Counted from the first letter of the stretch, positions 1 to 8,113 are shown. The stretch: 64,000 nt of DNA from Rhodovulum sp. PH10 (GCF_000293785.1 NZ_AKZI01000090.1:27628-91627), one strand, 5' to 3'. Notes: generated by a model from the sequence alone, not told the origin. A program made the numbers and translations.

Positions 1-271
1 CATTGATGCCCATCTCGTTGAGCATCGCAAAGATGTCCTCGATCTGGTCGGAGGTCACCTCCTCGGAGGGCAGCACGGCGTTGATCTGGTCGTGGGTGAC
101 GTAACCGCGCTTCTTGGCGAGGCGAATCATCTTGCGGACGGCGGCGTCCGACAGGTCGAGCAGCGGCAGCGGCGTGTCGGGAGTCTCGGGGGTCTGCGTC
201 TCGGTGCCCTCGGCCGCCTTGTCCTTCACGACCTTGTCCTTGCCGGCCGTTTTCGTCTTGATGGTCGCCAT
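1..271 (-). CDS. rpoD: RNA polymerase primary sigma factor RpoD, N-terminus (partial)
   Basis: Only the first 90 codons are inside the window; the gene runs off the left edge. The visible part starts with a Lys/Thr/Pro-rich leader and continues into a sigma region 1.1 helix-rich segment with the motif DAAVRKMIRLAKKRGYVT followed by a D/E-rich stretch (LPSEEVTSDQIEDIF), as in alphaproteobacterial housekeeping sigma-70. Region 1.1 masks the DNA-binding regions until core enzyme is bound. The ATG at 271 has an AGGAG about 6 bases upstream. It lies just downstream of dnaG on the same strand, the usual dnaG-rpoD order. The family call rests on region 1.1 and this neighbour, because regions 2-4 are not visible. 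Confidence 0.85.
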   Translation of the reverse strand, partial: MATIKTKTAGKDKVVKDKAAEGTETQTPETPDTPLPLLDLSDAAVRKMIRLAKKRGYVTHDQINAVLPSEEVTSDQIEDIFAMLNEMGIN

Positions 272-645
272 GAGTTCTCCTGGAGCCGCGCTCTCGCCCA
301 CGCCGCACGGTGCCGCCGGCCAAAAAAGGGCAGCGTCGCCGCCGCCCGTCCGTCCCGATCCGGCCGCTCGCCGTCCCGTCCCCGCTCTCGCCCCCGGACC
401 CGCCCGGTCGCTCGCGCGGACGGTACCGGCCTGAAACAAACACCCCGACCGCTTCGCCGTGCGGGTCGCCACCCGCCCGAGACGCCCCCGGCGCCCCGCC
501 TCCCGCCCCGCGGTCCAGGGCGGGCTCGGCCGCAATTCTCGAATCCCGGCGCGGTTATCGCGCGCACTCGTTCGTTTTTCGTTTCGCGCCGCTTTTTTCG
601 TTCCGCGCGTCGCGCCTCGCCTTCGTCGCGGACGGATCCGCCGGC
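272..645. other. dnaG-rpoD intergenic region
   Basis: 374 bases between dnaG and rpoD. Very GC-rich, apart from an AT-richer patch at about 560-605 (runs of T and CGTTTTTCG-like words) that could hold the rpoD promoter on the minus strand. No convincing gene is visible; the open frames across it are low-complexity Arg/Pro translations of GC-rich DNA. Confidence 0.5.
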
Positions 646-2619
646 CTAGATGCCGCGCGCCGGCCGACCCGACAGCGTCCCGAACCCCTCGATCGAGGCC
701 TCGGTGCCTTCGATCGCCGCCAGCCGGTCCTGAACGTCGCGCAGCCACGCATAATTGCGCTCGCTCGGCTCGTCCCCCAGCGCGCGCTCGGCCTCTTTCA
801 GCTCCCTATTTAGCGTTCGGTTCTTGTGATGCAAGGTTAGAACATGGCGCCACCATGGCCGCACGTCTTCCGGAGCGGCGTCGGCGCGCGCCTCCCAGTC
901 GGCCGTGTGGGTGATCGCCGCCTCGATCCGCTCGAGCACGGGGCCGAGATCGCGCGCGCGGATCGCCGCCCGCAGGCTCTCGGAATCGAGGTCGTGGCCG
1001 AGCGAGACGGCGTCGAGGATCGCCCGGCGCAGCCGGTCGGCATCGGGGTGGGCAAGATCGAGCGCCGCGAACGCCTCGGCATCGCGGTCGAGCAGCCAGG
1101 GGTGGTTGAGAACCGCAATCACCAGCAGCGCCTCACGCGGCGGCAGCATCGCCCGCACGCCGCGCACCAGCGGGCTGGTGGAGAGCCGCGGGCTGTGCCC
1201 GACGAACCGCTCCGCCGGCCGCGCAGCCCCCGCTCCCCGCGCAAAGCCGTTGCGCGCAAAATTTTTCTGGCCGGAAAAGCGCCCCTTTCCGCCGAACGCG
1301 TCACGCGCGCCGAACCCGTTCCGCGCCCCGAAACCGCCCGGCGGGCCAGACGGCGCGGTCAGCCCGCGCAAACGGGCGGTCAAATCCTCCCGGTAGTATT
1401 TCCTCACCCCCTCGTGGGCGATCTCGCCGAGCAGGGTCGATATGCGCGCCTCGAGGCCGGCGCGACGTTCCGGCGTGTCGAAGGTGCCGGCCTCGGTCTC
1501 GCGCATCCACAAAACTTCGGCGAGCGGCTGGGCACTGGCGAGAACGTCCGCCATCGCCGCCGGGCCGCTGGCGCGGATCAGGTCGTCGGGGTCGTGGCCC
1601 TGCGGCAGGGTGGCGAAATAGAGGCTCTTGCCCGGTTGCAAGAGCGGCAATGCGAGATCGACCGCGCGAAACGCGGCGCGCCGGCCGGCCGAATCACCGT
1701 CGAAGCACAGCAAGGGCTCGTCGGCGATCTTCCACATCACCGCGAGCTGGTCGGGCGTCAGCGAGGTGCCGAGCGGCGCCACCGTGCCAGGGAAGCCGGC
1801 GGTGACCATCGCGATGACGTCGACATAGCCCTCGACCCCGATCAGCTGCGCGCCTTTGTGAACCGCCTCGCGCGCCGCCGCCCCGTTGTAGAGCAGCCCG
1901 CCCTTGTGGAAGAGCGACGTCTCCGGCGAGTTGAGGTATTTGGCCGACACGTCCTTGTCGAGCGCCCGCCCGCCGAACGCGACGATCCTCCCGCGCAAAT
2001 CGCCGATCGGGAAGATCACGCGGTCGCGGAAGCGGTCGTACGGCACCGGGATGTCGTCGCCGGCGACCAGCAGCCCCGCCTCCACCATGTCCTCGACCGA
2101 GACGCCCTGCCCGCCCAGATGCTCCTTCAGCGCGAAACGGTCGGGCGGCGCATACCCGATGCGGAATTTCACCTGGGTGGCGGGGTCCAGCCCCCGGTCG
2201 GCGAGATAGCCGCGGGCGCGGGCGCCGGCCCGCGTGGCGAGCGTCGCCTCGAAGAATTGTGCCGCGAGCTCCACCACCTCGAGCAGCGTGCGACCGTGCT
2301 TCGCCTGCCGCGCCGCCTCGGGCGAGGATTTGGGCATCGGCATGCCGGCCTGCTGGGCCAGACGCTCGACCGCCTCCGGGAACGACAAGCCCTCGGTCGC
2401 CATCACGAAGTCGAAGATGGTGCCGTTCTTGCCGGACGAGAAGTCGAACCACATCCCCTTCGAATCGTTGACGAAAAACGAGGGGGTCTTCTCCTTGTTG
2501 AAGGGCGAGAGGCCCTTCCACTCGCGCCCCGCCTTCTTCAGCTTGACGCGCCGACCCACCACCTCCGAGACCGGCAGGCGGGCGCGCAGATCGTCCAGGA
2601 ACTCGGGCGGGAATCGCAT
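646..2619 (-). CDS. dnaG: DNA primase DnaG
   Basis: 657 aa. Makes RNA primers at the replication fork in partnership with DnaB. Residues about 1-100 are the CHC2-type N-terminal domain, 190-215 the basic RNA-polymerase-like motif (RFRDRVIFPIGD), and about 255-345 the TOPRIM core with EGYVDV (263) and FDGDSAG (307) carrying acidic metal ligands; the C-terminal 180 residues are the helicase-binding domain. The frame is open upstream to 2865, but the ATG at 2619 gives the usual MRFPPEFLDDLR start, so the longer reading, which would translate tandem repeats, is rejected. The zinc-finger ligands are gone: the expected CPFH reads SPFN (38-41) and the second Cys pair reads FDFSSGK (58-64). The linker at about 421-470 is rich in Gly, Phe and Arg. 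Confidence 0.97.
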   Translation of the reverse strand: MRFPPEFLDDLRARLPVSEVVGRRVKLKKAGREWKGLSPFNKEKTPSFFVNDSKGMWFDFSSGKNGTIFDFVMATEGLSFPEAVERLAQQAGMPMPKSSPEAARQAKHGRTLLEVVELAAQFFEATLATRAGARARGYLADRGLDPATQVKFRIGYAPPDRFALKEHLGGQGVSVEDMVEAGLLVAGDDIPVPYDRFRDRVIFPIGDLRGRIVAFGGRALDKDVSAKYLNSPETSLFHKGGLLYNGAAAREAVHKGAQLIGVEGYVDVIAMVTAGFPGTVAPLGTSLTPDQLAVMWKIADEPLLCFDGDSAGRRAAFRAVDLALPLLQPGKSLYFATLPQGHDPDDLIRASGPAAMADVLASAQPLAEVLWMRETEAGTFDTPERRAGLEARISTLLGEIAHEGVRKYYREDLTARLRGLTAPSGPPGGFGARNGFGARDAFGGKGRFSGQKNFARNGFARGAGAARPAERFVGHSPRLSTSPLVRGVRAMLPPREALLVIAVLNHPWLLDRDAEAFAALDLAHPDADRLRRAILDAVSLGHDLDSESLRAAIRARDLGPVLERIEAAITHTADWEARADAAPEDVRPWWRHVLTLHHKNRTLNRELKEAERALGDEPSERNYAWLRDVQDRLAAIEGTEASIEGFGTLSGRPARGI

Positions 2620-2720
2620 GGTGATTCGCGAGCCTATGGGACCGGTGCCGCGAATGTAAGGCGACCGTGACGCATTGCGGCCGCCCGGAGGCGGCGGGCG
2701 GCGTTGTCCCGGATATCCAC

Positions 2721-2799
2721 AGGGAAGTGGCGAGTAGGATGGGCAAAGCGAAGCGTGCCCATCTGCGAGTGGCGAGTGGCGAGTGGCGAGTGGCGAGTC
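2721..2799. repeat. Composite repeat, left copy: hairpin plus GCGAGTG array
   Basis: A hairpin with 8-bp arms GATGGGCA/TGCCCATC (2738-2745 and 2756-2763) and loop AAGCGAAGCG, next to five consecutive 7-bp units GCGAGTG (2765-2799, last unit GCGAGTC). The same two components recur in reverse orientation at 3550-3684. GTGGGCA...TGCCCAC hairpins of this kind are dispersed in Bradyrhizobium-type genomes. Confidence 0.85.
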
Positions 2800-2943
2800 A
2801 CCTCCCTGGACAGGCGCCACATACAGATGTATATACACTATAGCAACCAATGCGACAACCCGCACGTTTCAAACGGACGTTGATCGCGTTATATTTTCTA
2901 TGAAGAAATTTTTATCATGAGGTGCGTTTTCGGATGAATTGTC

Positions 2944-3272
2944 ATGCTCGAGGATTCGTTTGAAAATTTGGTCGGACGGATCGACGACTTCGATTGGAAC
3001 CCTGGAAAAGCCGAAAAGAACAGACGAAAACACGGGATAGACTTCGAGGACGCGATCGGGATTTTCTATGGACCGACTTTTCTTCACCGGTCGGACCGAA
3101 ACGAGGAGGCGCGATGGAAAGCGATCGGGAAACGGAAGGCCGCGTTCTCGCCGTGGTGTTCACGTGGCGAAATGCGTCCGTCCGTGTCATCTCGGCACGC
3201 TGCGCGCGAAGAGATGAGCGACGAGCCTATCATCAAGCGAAAATGGGGAGATCGTCGAAAGGGACGGACTGA
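2944..3272 (+). pseudogene. brnT: BrnT-type toxin, frameshifted
   Basis: BrnT is a RelE-fold ribonuclease toxin of about 90-100 aa. Residues 1-63 are read in the frame starting at ATG 2944 (DFDWNPGKAEKNRRKHGIDF, then FEDAIGIFYGP, then EEARWKAIGK), which matches the BrnT N-terminal half. The expected C-terminal half, EGRVLAVVFTWR then SVRVISARCARRDERRAY, continues in another frame from about 3132 and ends at 3270-3272. The frame changes inside GGGAAACGG (3127-3135); one missing base, probably an A in the A-run, would restore one 108-residue protein overlapping the antitoxin start by 59 bases. As written, no intact toxin is made. A sequencing error or recoding event is possible but unproved. 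Confidence 0.75.
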
Positions 3273-3516
3273 CTGGGCCGCCGTCGACGCTCTCACCGAC
3301 GAAGAGATTGGCGAGGCCGTGCGCAACGACCCCGATGCAGTGCCGCTCGACGTCGACTGGTCGAAGGCCGTTCTCGCGGAGCCGCCGAAAAAGACCGCGA
3401 TCTCGATCCGGCTCGACGACGACGTGCTCGACTTCTTCAAGTCGGAAGGACCGGGCTATCAGCGGCGGATCAATGCGGTGTTGCGGTCGTTCATGGACCA
3501 GAAGAAGCGGGCATAG
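3214..3516 (+). CDS. brnA: BrnA-type antitoxin
   Basis: 100 aa, from MSDEP to KKRA. BrnA antitoxins bind and neutralise BrnT and repress the brnTA operon through a ribbon-helix-helix domain. Visible here: a charged N-terminus, a middle segment TDEEIGEAVRNDPDAVPLD typical of BrnA, and a C-terminal RHH segment (KTAISIRLDDDVLDFFKSEG, then YQRRINAVLRSFM). The ATG at 3214 lies inside the 3' part of brnT, as is normal for this operon. It is also in frame with the ATG at 2944 through the frameshift, so a 190-aa fusion of half a toxin to the antitoxin is formally possible. The antitoxin itself is intact. Confidence 0.82.
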   Translation: MSDEPIIKRKWGDRRKGRTDWAAVDALTDEEIGEAVRNDPDAVPLDVDWSKAVLAEPPKKTAISIRLDDDVLDFFKSEGPGYQRRINAVLRSFMDQKKRA

Positions 3517-3549
3517 CAGGCGAGGAACAGGCGAGGAGCGGCCCTATTC

Positions 3550-3684
3550 GCTCTCCTTTCTCGCCACTCGCTATTCGCCACTCGCAACTCCCTCTTCGCC
3601 GAACGGTGGGCACGCTCCGCCCACCCCACTCGGTACTCGCACTCGCTACTCCCTATTCGCCACTCGCCACTCGCTACTCGCCCT
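3550..3684. repeat. Composite repeat, right copy (inverted relative to 2721-2799)
   Basis: Degenerate array of CGCCACT / CGCTACT / CGCAACT units (the reverse complement of the GCGAGTG array) split by a hairpin GGTGGGC/GCCCACC (3605-3611 and 3619-3625). The right end overlaps the last codons and TAG stop (3674-3676) of hemG. With the left copy it brackets brnTA in inverted orientation. Confidence 0.8.
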
Positions 3685-4219
3685 TCTCCGCCCCCGAAAT
3701 CTCCGCGAGCTTGGCGGCGAAGGCGTCGACCCGGTCCCACTGGGTGTACTCCACCACCGTGCTCGGGTCGGTCGGGCCGCCGGTGATCAGCATGATGAAG
3801 CGGATGGCGAGCTTGTCGAGAAAGCCGTAGCGCGGATAGTCGAGCCGGCCGGCAAAGGCGGCGGCGACCGCCGGCTTCAGCTCGTTCACCGCGATCAGCT
3901 TGCGCAGATAGACATTGCCCTCGGCAGTGTCCTTGCCCGGCTTTCGCGCGGTGAGGTTGACCGAGGCGAGCGCCAGCGGCGGCGGCCGGTCGAGCGAGCG
4001 AAACATCTCGACGAACTGCAGCCCCTCCGGAAGGTGCTTGCCGTAGCGGATCGACAGCACCGCGACCACCAGCTTCGCCGCGGCCAGCTTCTCGGCGCTC
4101 GGCGGATCGGCGGCGAGGTCGACCGGCGTCGCGGCGATGCCGCGCGCGGCCAGCCGGCCGGCGATGTGGGCGGCGATCTTGCGGGACTGCCCGTCTCGGG
4201 ACGCGTAATAAATCTGCAT
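3674..4219 (-). CDS. hemG: Menaquinone-dependent protoporphyrinogen oxidase HemG-like flavodoxin
   Basis: 181 aa, close to the length of E. coli HemG. HemG oxidises protoporphyrinogen IX to protoporphyrin IX and passes electrons to quinone at the inner membrane. Family marks visible: N-terminal FMN phosphate loop (YYASRDGQSRKIA), the SIRYGKH segment, ASVNLTARKPGKDT, and the C-terminal LDYPRYGFLDKLAIRFIM then TGGPTDPS. ATG 4219 is chosen over a GTG at 4225 because GAGAG lies 5 bases upstream of it. The stop codon lies inside a repeat array, so the last few residues (GAEKGE) may be repeat-derived. A general flavodoxin role is the alternative; the PRYGFLDK segment and length favour HemG. Confidence 0.85.
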   Translation of the reverse strand: MQIYYASRDGQSRKIAAHIAGRLAARGIAATPVDLAADPPSAEKLAAAKLVVAVLSIRYGKHLPEGLQFVEMFRSLDRPPPLALASVNLTARKPGKDTAEGNVYLRKLIAVNELKPAVAAAFAGRLDYPRYGFLDKLAIRFIMLITGGPTDPSTVVEYTQWDRVDAFAAKLAEISGAEKGE

Positions 4220-4352
4220 CGGCACTCTCGAAATATCGGGCTGCGCATCCGGGCCCCCGCCCGCCGGAGGAGGCCCCGAAACCGCCCGCTGAAAATCGTC
4301 CGCCGTCCCCGTCCGAAAGCCCGGAACGGGCCGGATAGCCGACGGTCGTATG

Positions 4353-4805
4353 CTACTTTAGCAGGGTCTTCACCAGTCCGCTCGCCTTGGCGACGTCGAG
4401 TTTTCCCGCATGGCGCTCTTTCAGCGCGGCCATGACCTTACCCATGTCCTTCATGCCGGAGGCGCCGAGATCGGCGATCACCGCCTTGGCGGCGGCTTCG
4501 GTTTCGGCCTCCGACAGCGGCTGCGGCAGATAGCCGGCGATCACCGCGATCTCCTCGCGCTCCTGCGCGGCGAGCTCGGGCCGGCCGCCCTTCTCGTAGA
4601 GCTCGACCGATTCCTGGCGCTGCTTGATCATCTTCTGCAGGACGGCCATGACCTCGTCGTCGCCGAGCGGCCCCTTGCCGGCGCCGCGCGCCTCGATGTC
4701 GGCGTTCTTCAGGGTGGAGTTGACCAGCCGCAACGTCCCGACCCGGCGCGCATCGTGCGCCTTCATGGCCTCCTTCAGGGCCGCATTGATGTCGTCGCGC
4801 AGCAT
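4353..4805 (-). CDS. yqeY: GatB/YqeY domain protein
   Basis: 150 aa. YqeY proteins resemble the tRNA-binding tail of GatB and are usually encoded near dnaG-rpoD; the exact role is not settled. The whole domain is present: MLRDDINAALKEAMKAHDAR, the helical VNSTLKNADIEAR and QKMIKQRQESVELYEKGGR segments, and the tail GMKDMGKVMAALKERHAGKLD then ASGLVKTLL. The frame is open to 4916, but the ATG at 4805 has GAGGA 7 bases upstream and gives the standard family start. Divergent from carA, with 156 bases between the two starts. Confidence 0.92.
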   Translation of the reverse strand: MLRDDINAALKEAMKAHDARRVGTLRLVNSTLKNADIEARGAGKGPLGDDEVMAVLQKMIKQRQESVELYEKGGRPELAAQEREEIAVIAGYLPQPLSEAETEAAAKAVIADLGASGMKDMGKVMAALKERHAGKLDVAKASGLVKTLLK

Positions 4806-4961
4806 CGTCCGTCCTCGTGCACATGCGGCCCGCGAGGCCGAGACCTCGGGCCGCCCACCCTTGCTTCGGCGCTCTTTATACGCAAATAAGGCGGGACGGC
4901 CAGCGCCCGCCGGCATCCCCGATCCGGCACCCCGCGGCCGACCACCTCAGCGGAACGCACC

Positions 4962-6146
4962 ATGTCCTCGACCGAAACTTTTTGGGCGGAGCCCAAGCCC
5001 ACCGCCCTGCTCGTGCTCGCCGACGGCACCGTGATCGAGGGGTTCGGCCTCGGCGCCGAGGGCCGCGCGGTCGCCGAGGTGTGCTTCAACACCGCCATGA
5101 CGGGTTACGAGGAGATCCTCACGGACCCGTCCTATGCCGGCCAGATCATCACCTTCACGTTCCCCCACATCGGCAATGTCGGGACCAACGAGGAGGACAT
5201 CGAGAGCGTCAACATGGCGGCGACGCCGGGCGCCTGCGGGGTGATCCTGCACGCGGCGATCACCCGCCCGTCGAATTTTCGCGCGACGCGTCACCTCGAT
5301 GCATGGCTGAAGGCGCGCAACATCATCGGGCTCGGCGGCATCGACACCCGCGCGCTGACCGGCCTGATCCGCGCCAAGGGCATGCCGAACGCGGTGATCG
5401 CCCATGCGCGCGACGGCAAGTTCGACCTCGATGCCCTGAAGAAGGAGGCCGCCGCCTGGCCGGGCCTGGTCGGGATGGATCTGGTGCCGCAAGTCACCTC
5501 CGGCCAGCGCTTCACCTGGACCGAGACCGAATGGGTGTGGGGCCAGGGTTATGGCCGCCAGGAGAACCCGGACCTGAACGTGGTCGCGATCGATTACGGC
5601 ATCAAGCGCAACATTCTGCGGCTCTTGGCCGGGATCGGCGCCAACGTCACCGTGGTGCCGGCCACCACCGCCGCCGAGGACATTTTGGCGCTGAAGCCCG
5701 ACGGCGTGTTTCTCTCCAACGGCCCGGGTGACCCGGCGGCCACCGGAAAGTATGCCGTGCCGGTGATCGAGGCGCTGATCGAGAAGGACATCCCGACCTT
5801 CGGCATCTGCCTCGGGCACCAGATGCTCGGGCTCGCGGTCGGCGGCACCACCAAGAAGATGCACCAGGGCCACCACGGCGCGAACCATCCGGTGAAGGAC
5901 CTCGAGACCGGCAAGGTCGAGATCACCTCGATGAACCACGGCTTTGCGGTCGACCGCGACAGCCTTCCGGGCAACGTCAAGGAGACCCACGTGTCGCTGT
6001 TCGACGGCTCGAACTGCGGGCTGGCGATGACCGACCGGCCGGTGTTTTCCGTGCAGTACCACCCCGAGGCCTCGCCCGGCCCGCGCGACAGCCACTATCT
6101 TTTCCGGCGTTTCGCCGGGCTGATGCGCGACCGAAAGAGCGCCTGA
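4962..6146 (+). CDS. carA: Carbamoyl-phosphate synthase small (glutaminase) subunit CarA
   Basis: 394 aa, full length. CarA hydrolyses glutamine and channels ammonia to CarB for carbamoyl phosphate, the precursor of pyrimidines and arginine. Residues about 12-150 form the CarA N-terminal domain (FNTAMTGYEEILTDPSYAGQ); about 205-390 the class I glutamine amidotransferase, with nucleophile Cys283 in FGICLGHQ and the His/Glu pair in QYHPEASPGP (His367, Glu369). carB is not in the window, so the two subunits are probably encoded at separate sites. No attenuator hairpin is obvious in the 156-base leader. Confidence 0.97.
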   Translation: MSSTETFWAEPKPTALLVLADGTVIEGFGLGAEGRAVAEVCFNTAMTGYEEILTDPSYAGQIITFTFPHIGNVGTNEEDIESVNMAATPGACGVILHAAITRPSNFRATRHLDAWLKARNIIGLGGIDTRALTGLIRAKGMPNAVIAHARDGKFDLDALKKEAAAWPGLVGMDLVPQVTSGQRFTWTETEWVWGQGYGRQENPDLNVVAIDYGIKRNILRLLAGIGANVTVVPATTAAEDILALKPDGVFLSNGPGDPAATGKYAVPVIEALIEKDIPTFGICLGHQMLGLAVGGTTKKMHQGHHGANHPVKDLETGKVEITSMNHGFAVDRDSLPGNVKETHVSLFDGSNCGLAMTDRPVFSVQYHPEASPGPRDSHYLFRRFAGLMRDRKSA

Positions 6147-6277
6147 GGCGGGGCACGCGTCCTGGGCGGTGGTATCTCGCGGGGCCAATTGAACCGACCG
6201 GCTTAAGCCGGATTTAAGCCCTGAACCGCACATTGGCACCACGCGCGCCGGGGTCGCCCGGCGGCCAGGATGGACTC

Positions 6278-6886
6278 ATGCAGGCACGAAACACCCGAGC
6301 CGCCCCGGAGACCCACAAATTCTCCGACGACGGATCGATCCCCAACAACCCGATCCTGTCCTTCGTGGTCTTCCGCAACGCGATCGACCTGCGCGGCTCG
6401 CCGGACCACGAGGCGGTGATCGAGAAGACCTTTCTCCGCCACGGCTGGGTCGGCACCTGGCGCAACGGCGTCTATCCTTACGTGCATTATCATTCCCGCA
6501 TCCACGAGGTGATGGGCATCGCCCGCGGCCGCGCGCGGGTGCAGTTCGGCGGCGAGCACGGCGCCGAGATCGACCTCAAGGTCGGCGACGTCGTCGTGCT
6601 GCCGGCCGGCACCGGCCACCAGCGGCTGTGGCAGACGCCCGACCTCGTGGTGGTCGGCGCCTACCCGCCGAGCGGCCGCTTCGATCTCTGCCGCGGCACC
6701 CCGGCCGAGCACGACCGTGCCGTCGCGGCGATCCGCGAGGTGCCGCTGCCGACCACCTGTCCGGTGCGCGGCAAGGCCGGGCCGCTGGTGAAGCTGTGGA
6801 CCGCCGAGGCGGAGGCCGCGGCACACCTGTCGACGGCCGAGGCCACGTCGCAAGGCGAGCCGGGGCGCGACGAGGACGCCGCCTGA
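6278..6886 (+). CDS. Cupin-domain protein (YjlB-like)
   Basis: 202 aa. Single double-stranded beta-helix cupin. The metal-binding motif is visible as YPYVHYHSRIHEVMGIARG with the second half VGDVVVLPAGTGHQRL, giving His/His/Glu plus a later His. Length and the C-terminal YPPSGRFDLCRG region match the YjlB-type family, whose substrate is unknown. ATG 6278 has AGGA 7 bases upstream; the open frame starts earlier at 6233 without an SD. It stands alone between carA and the glycosyltransferase operon, and a function beyond metal-dependent cupin cannot be given. Confidence 0.85.
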   Translation: MQARNTRAAPETHKFSDDGSIPNNPILSFVVFRNAIDLRGSPDHEAVIEKTFLRHGWVGTWRNGVYPYVHYHSRIHEVMGIARGRARVQFGGEHGAEIDLKVGDVVVLPAGTGHQRLWQTPDLVVVGAYPPSGRFDLCRGTPAEHDRAVAAIREVPLPTTCPVRGKAGPLVKLWTAEAEAAAHLSTAEATSQGEPGRDEDAA

Positions 6887-6908
6887 GCGGGCGCCCAAAA
6901 GCCCGCTC
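6885..6908 (+). terminator. Possible terminator hairpin after the cupin gene
   Basis: Perfect 8-bp stem GAGCGGGC/GCCCGCTC with an 8-base loop ending in AAAA, overlapping the cupin stop codon. There is no T-run after it, so intrinsic termination is uncertain. Confidence 0.35.
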
Positions 6909-7090
6909 CGCTCTCTCCGTCGACCAATTCCACGCACGCGGAAAAACCGTATCCTGCCGCGCGGCGCGCGGCCCGGCGCCGCGGCGAAAGCAAATCTCGC
7001 GCCCGCCCTGCGCTTGATTCTCGCTCCCGAGTGTGGCCTGACACGTCCGCCGGCCACCGGGTGGCCGGAGCGAAGACGGGGGTATCGAGG

Positions 7091-8113
7091 GTGTCGGCGG
7101 TGTCGGATCGGTGGGAGACGGAGCGGCCGCTCCTCTCGGTCGTGCTGCCGGCCTACAACGAGGCCGGCAATGTCGGCCCGATGGCCGAGCGGCTCGCCGA
7201 GATTCTGGCGCCGATCGGCTCCTACGAGATCGTGTTCGTCGACGACTGCTCGAAGGACGCCACCCTCGCCACCCTGCGCCGGCTGGCCGCCGACGACCCG
7301 CACGTCCGTTACGTCTCCTTCACCCGCAATTTCGGCCACCAGTCGGCCCTGCGGGCGGGCCTGCGCCACGCGCGCGGCGACGGCGTGGTGCTGATGGACT
7401 GCGACTTCGAGCACCCGCCCGAGCTGATCCCCGAGATGATCGCGGCGTGGCGCGGCGGGGCAAAGATCGCCGCCGGGCAGCGCGAATCCTCGCCCGAGAT
7501 CTCGTTTCGCAAGCGGTTCACCTCGAACCTCTATTATCGCGTGCTCGACGCCATCGGCGACGTGCGCATCGAGCCCGGCAGCGCCGACTTTCTGCTGCTC
7601 GACCGGCAGGTGGTCGACATCCTCAACGGCTTCGACGACCACGACGTCTTTCTGCGCGGGCTGGTGCGGTGGCTCGGCTTCCCGCTGGTGAAGGTGCCGT
7701 ACCACCAGGGCGTGCGCAGCGAGGGCCAGTCGAGCTACACGCTGCGGCGGATGATCGACCTCGCGATCAGCGGCATCATCGCCCACAGCGTGCGGCCGTT
7801 GCGCATCGCCATCCATCTCGCGCTGATCTTCGCCTTCATCGGGCTGTTGCTGCTCGTCTACTCGGTCGTCAGCTTCCTGTGGATCGGCCACACGGTGGCC
7901 GGCTGGACCTCCACCATGTCGGCGATCGCCATTCTCGGCGCCGGCCAGTTCCTGGTGCTCGGCATCATCGGCGAGTATGTCGGGCGGGTGTTGCGCGAAA
8001 CCCGCAAATGGCCGTCCTTCCTGATCGCCGAGACGGAGGCGGACACGCCGGCCGCCCACCCGGAGACCCTGCCGAGCAGCCTTGCGGCCCGCCGGCACGC
8101 CAACGAGCCATGA
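7091..8113 (+). CDS. GT2 polyprenyl-phosphate glycosyltransferase (ArnC/DPM1-like)
   Basis: About 340 aa. Transfers a sugar from a nucleotide donor to a polyprenyl phosphate on the cytoplasmic face. The GT-A domain is clear: LSVVLPAYNEAGNV at the start, FVDDCSKDAT, the DxD-like motif VLMDCDFEHPPE, then SYTLRRMIDLAISGI and two C-terminal membrane helices (IAIHLALIFAFIGLLLLVYS and the IAILGAGQFLVLGIIGEYVG region), as in ArnC/GtrB. No ATG is available; GTG codons at 7031, 7091 and 7100 are candidates. GTG 7091 gives a normal N-terminus, and GAGG just upstream could serve 7100. The stop overlaps the next gene as ATGA, so translation is probably coupled. The sugar is unknown. Confidence 0.88.
   Translation: MSAVSDRWETERPLLSVVLPAYNEAGNVGPMAERLAEILAPIGSYEIVFVDDCSKDATLATLRRLAADDPHVRYVSFTRNFGHQSALRAGLRHARGDGVVLMDCDFEHPPELIPEMIAAWRGGAKIAAGQRESSPEISFRKRFTSNLYYRVLDAIGDVRIEPGSADFLLLDRQVVDILNGFDDHDVFLRGLVRWLGFPLVKVPYHQGVRSEGQSSYTLRRMIDLAISGIIAHSVRPLRIAIHLALIFAFIGLLLLVYSVVSFLWIGHTVAGWTSTMSAIAILGAGQFLVLGIIGEYVGRVLRETRKWPSFLIAETEADTPAAHPETLPSSLAARRHANEP

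Noticed and set aside
226..567. Open frames between dnaG and rpoD as genes
   Set aside because: Arg/Pro-rich translations in overlapping frames without an SD; expected by chance in 70% GC DNA.
2765..2799. CRISPR-like array from the GCGAGTG repeats
   Set aside because: The units are 7 bp and directly adjacent without spacers; it is a simple tandem repeat.
2620..2865. N-terminal extension of dnaG by 82 residues
   Set aside because: It would translate the GCGAGTG tandem repeat and a hairpin, and DnaG homologues start at the MRFPPEF position.
3127..3135. Programmed -1 slippage at GGGAAAC in brnT
   Set aside because: The heptamer is not in the X XXY YYZ phase in the zero frame, and no strong downstream hairpin was seen, so a plain frameshift or sequence error is preferred.
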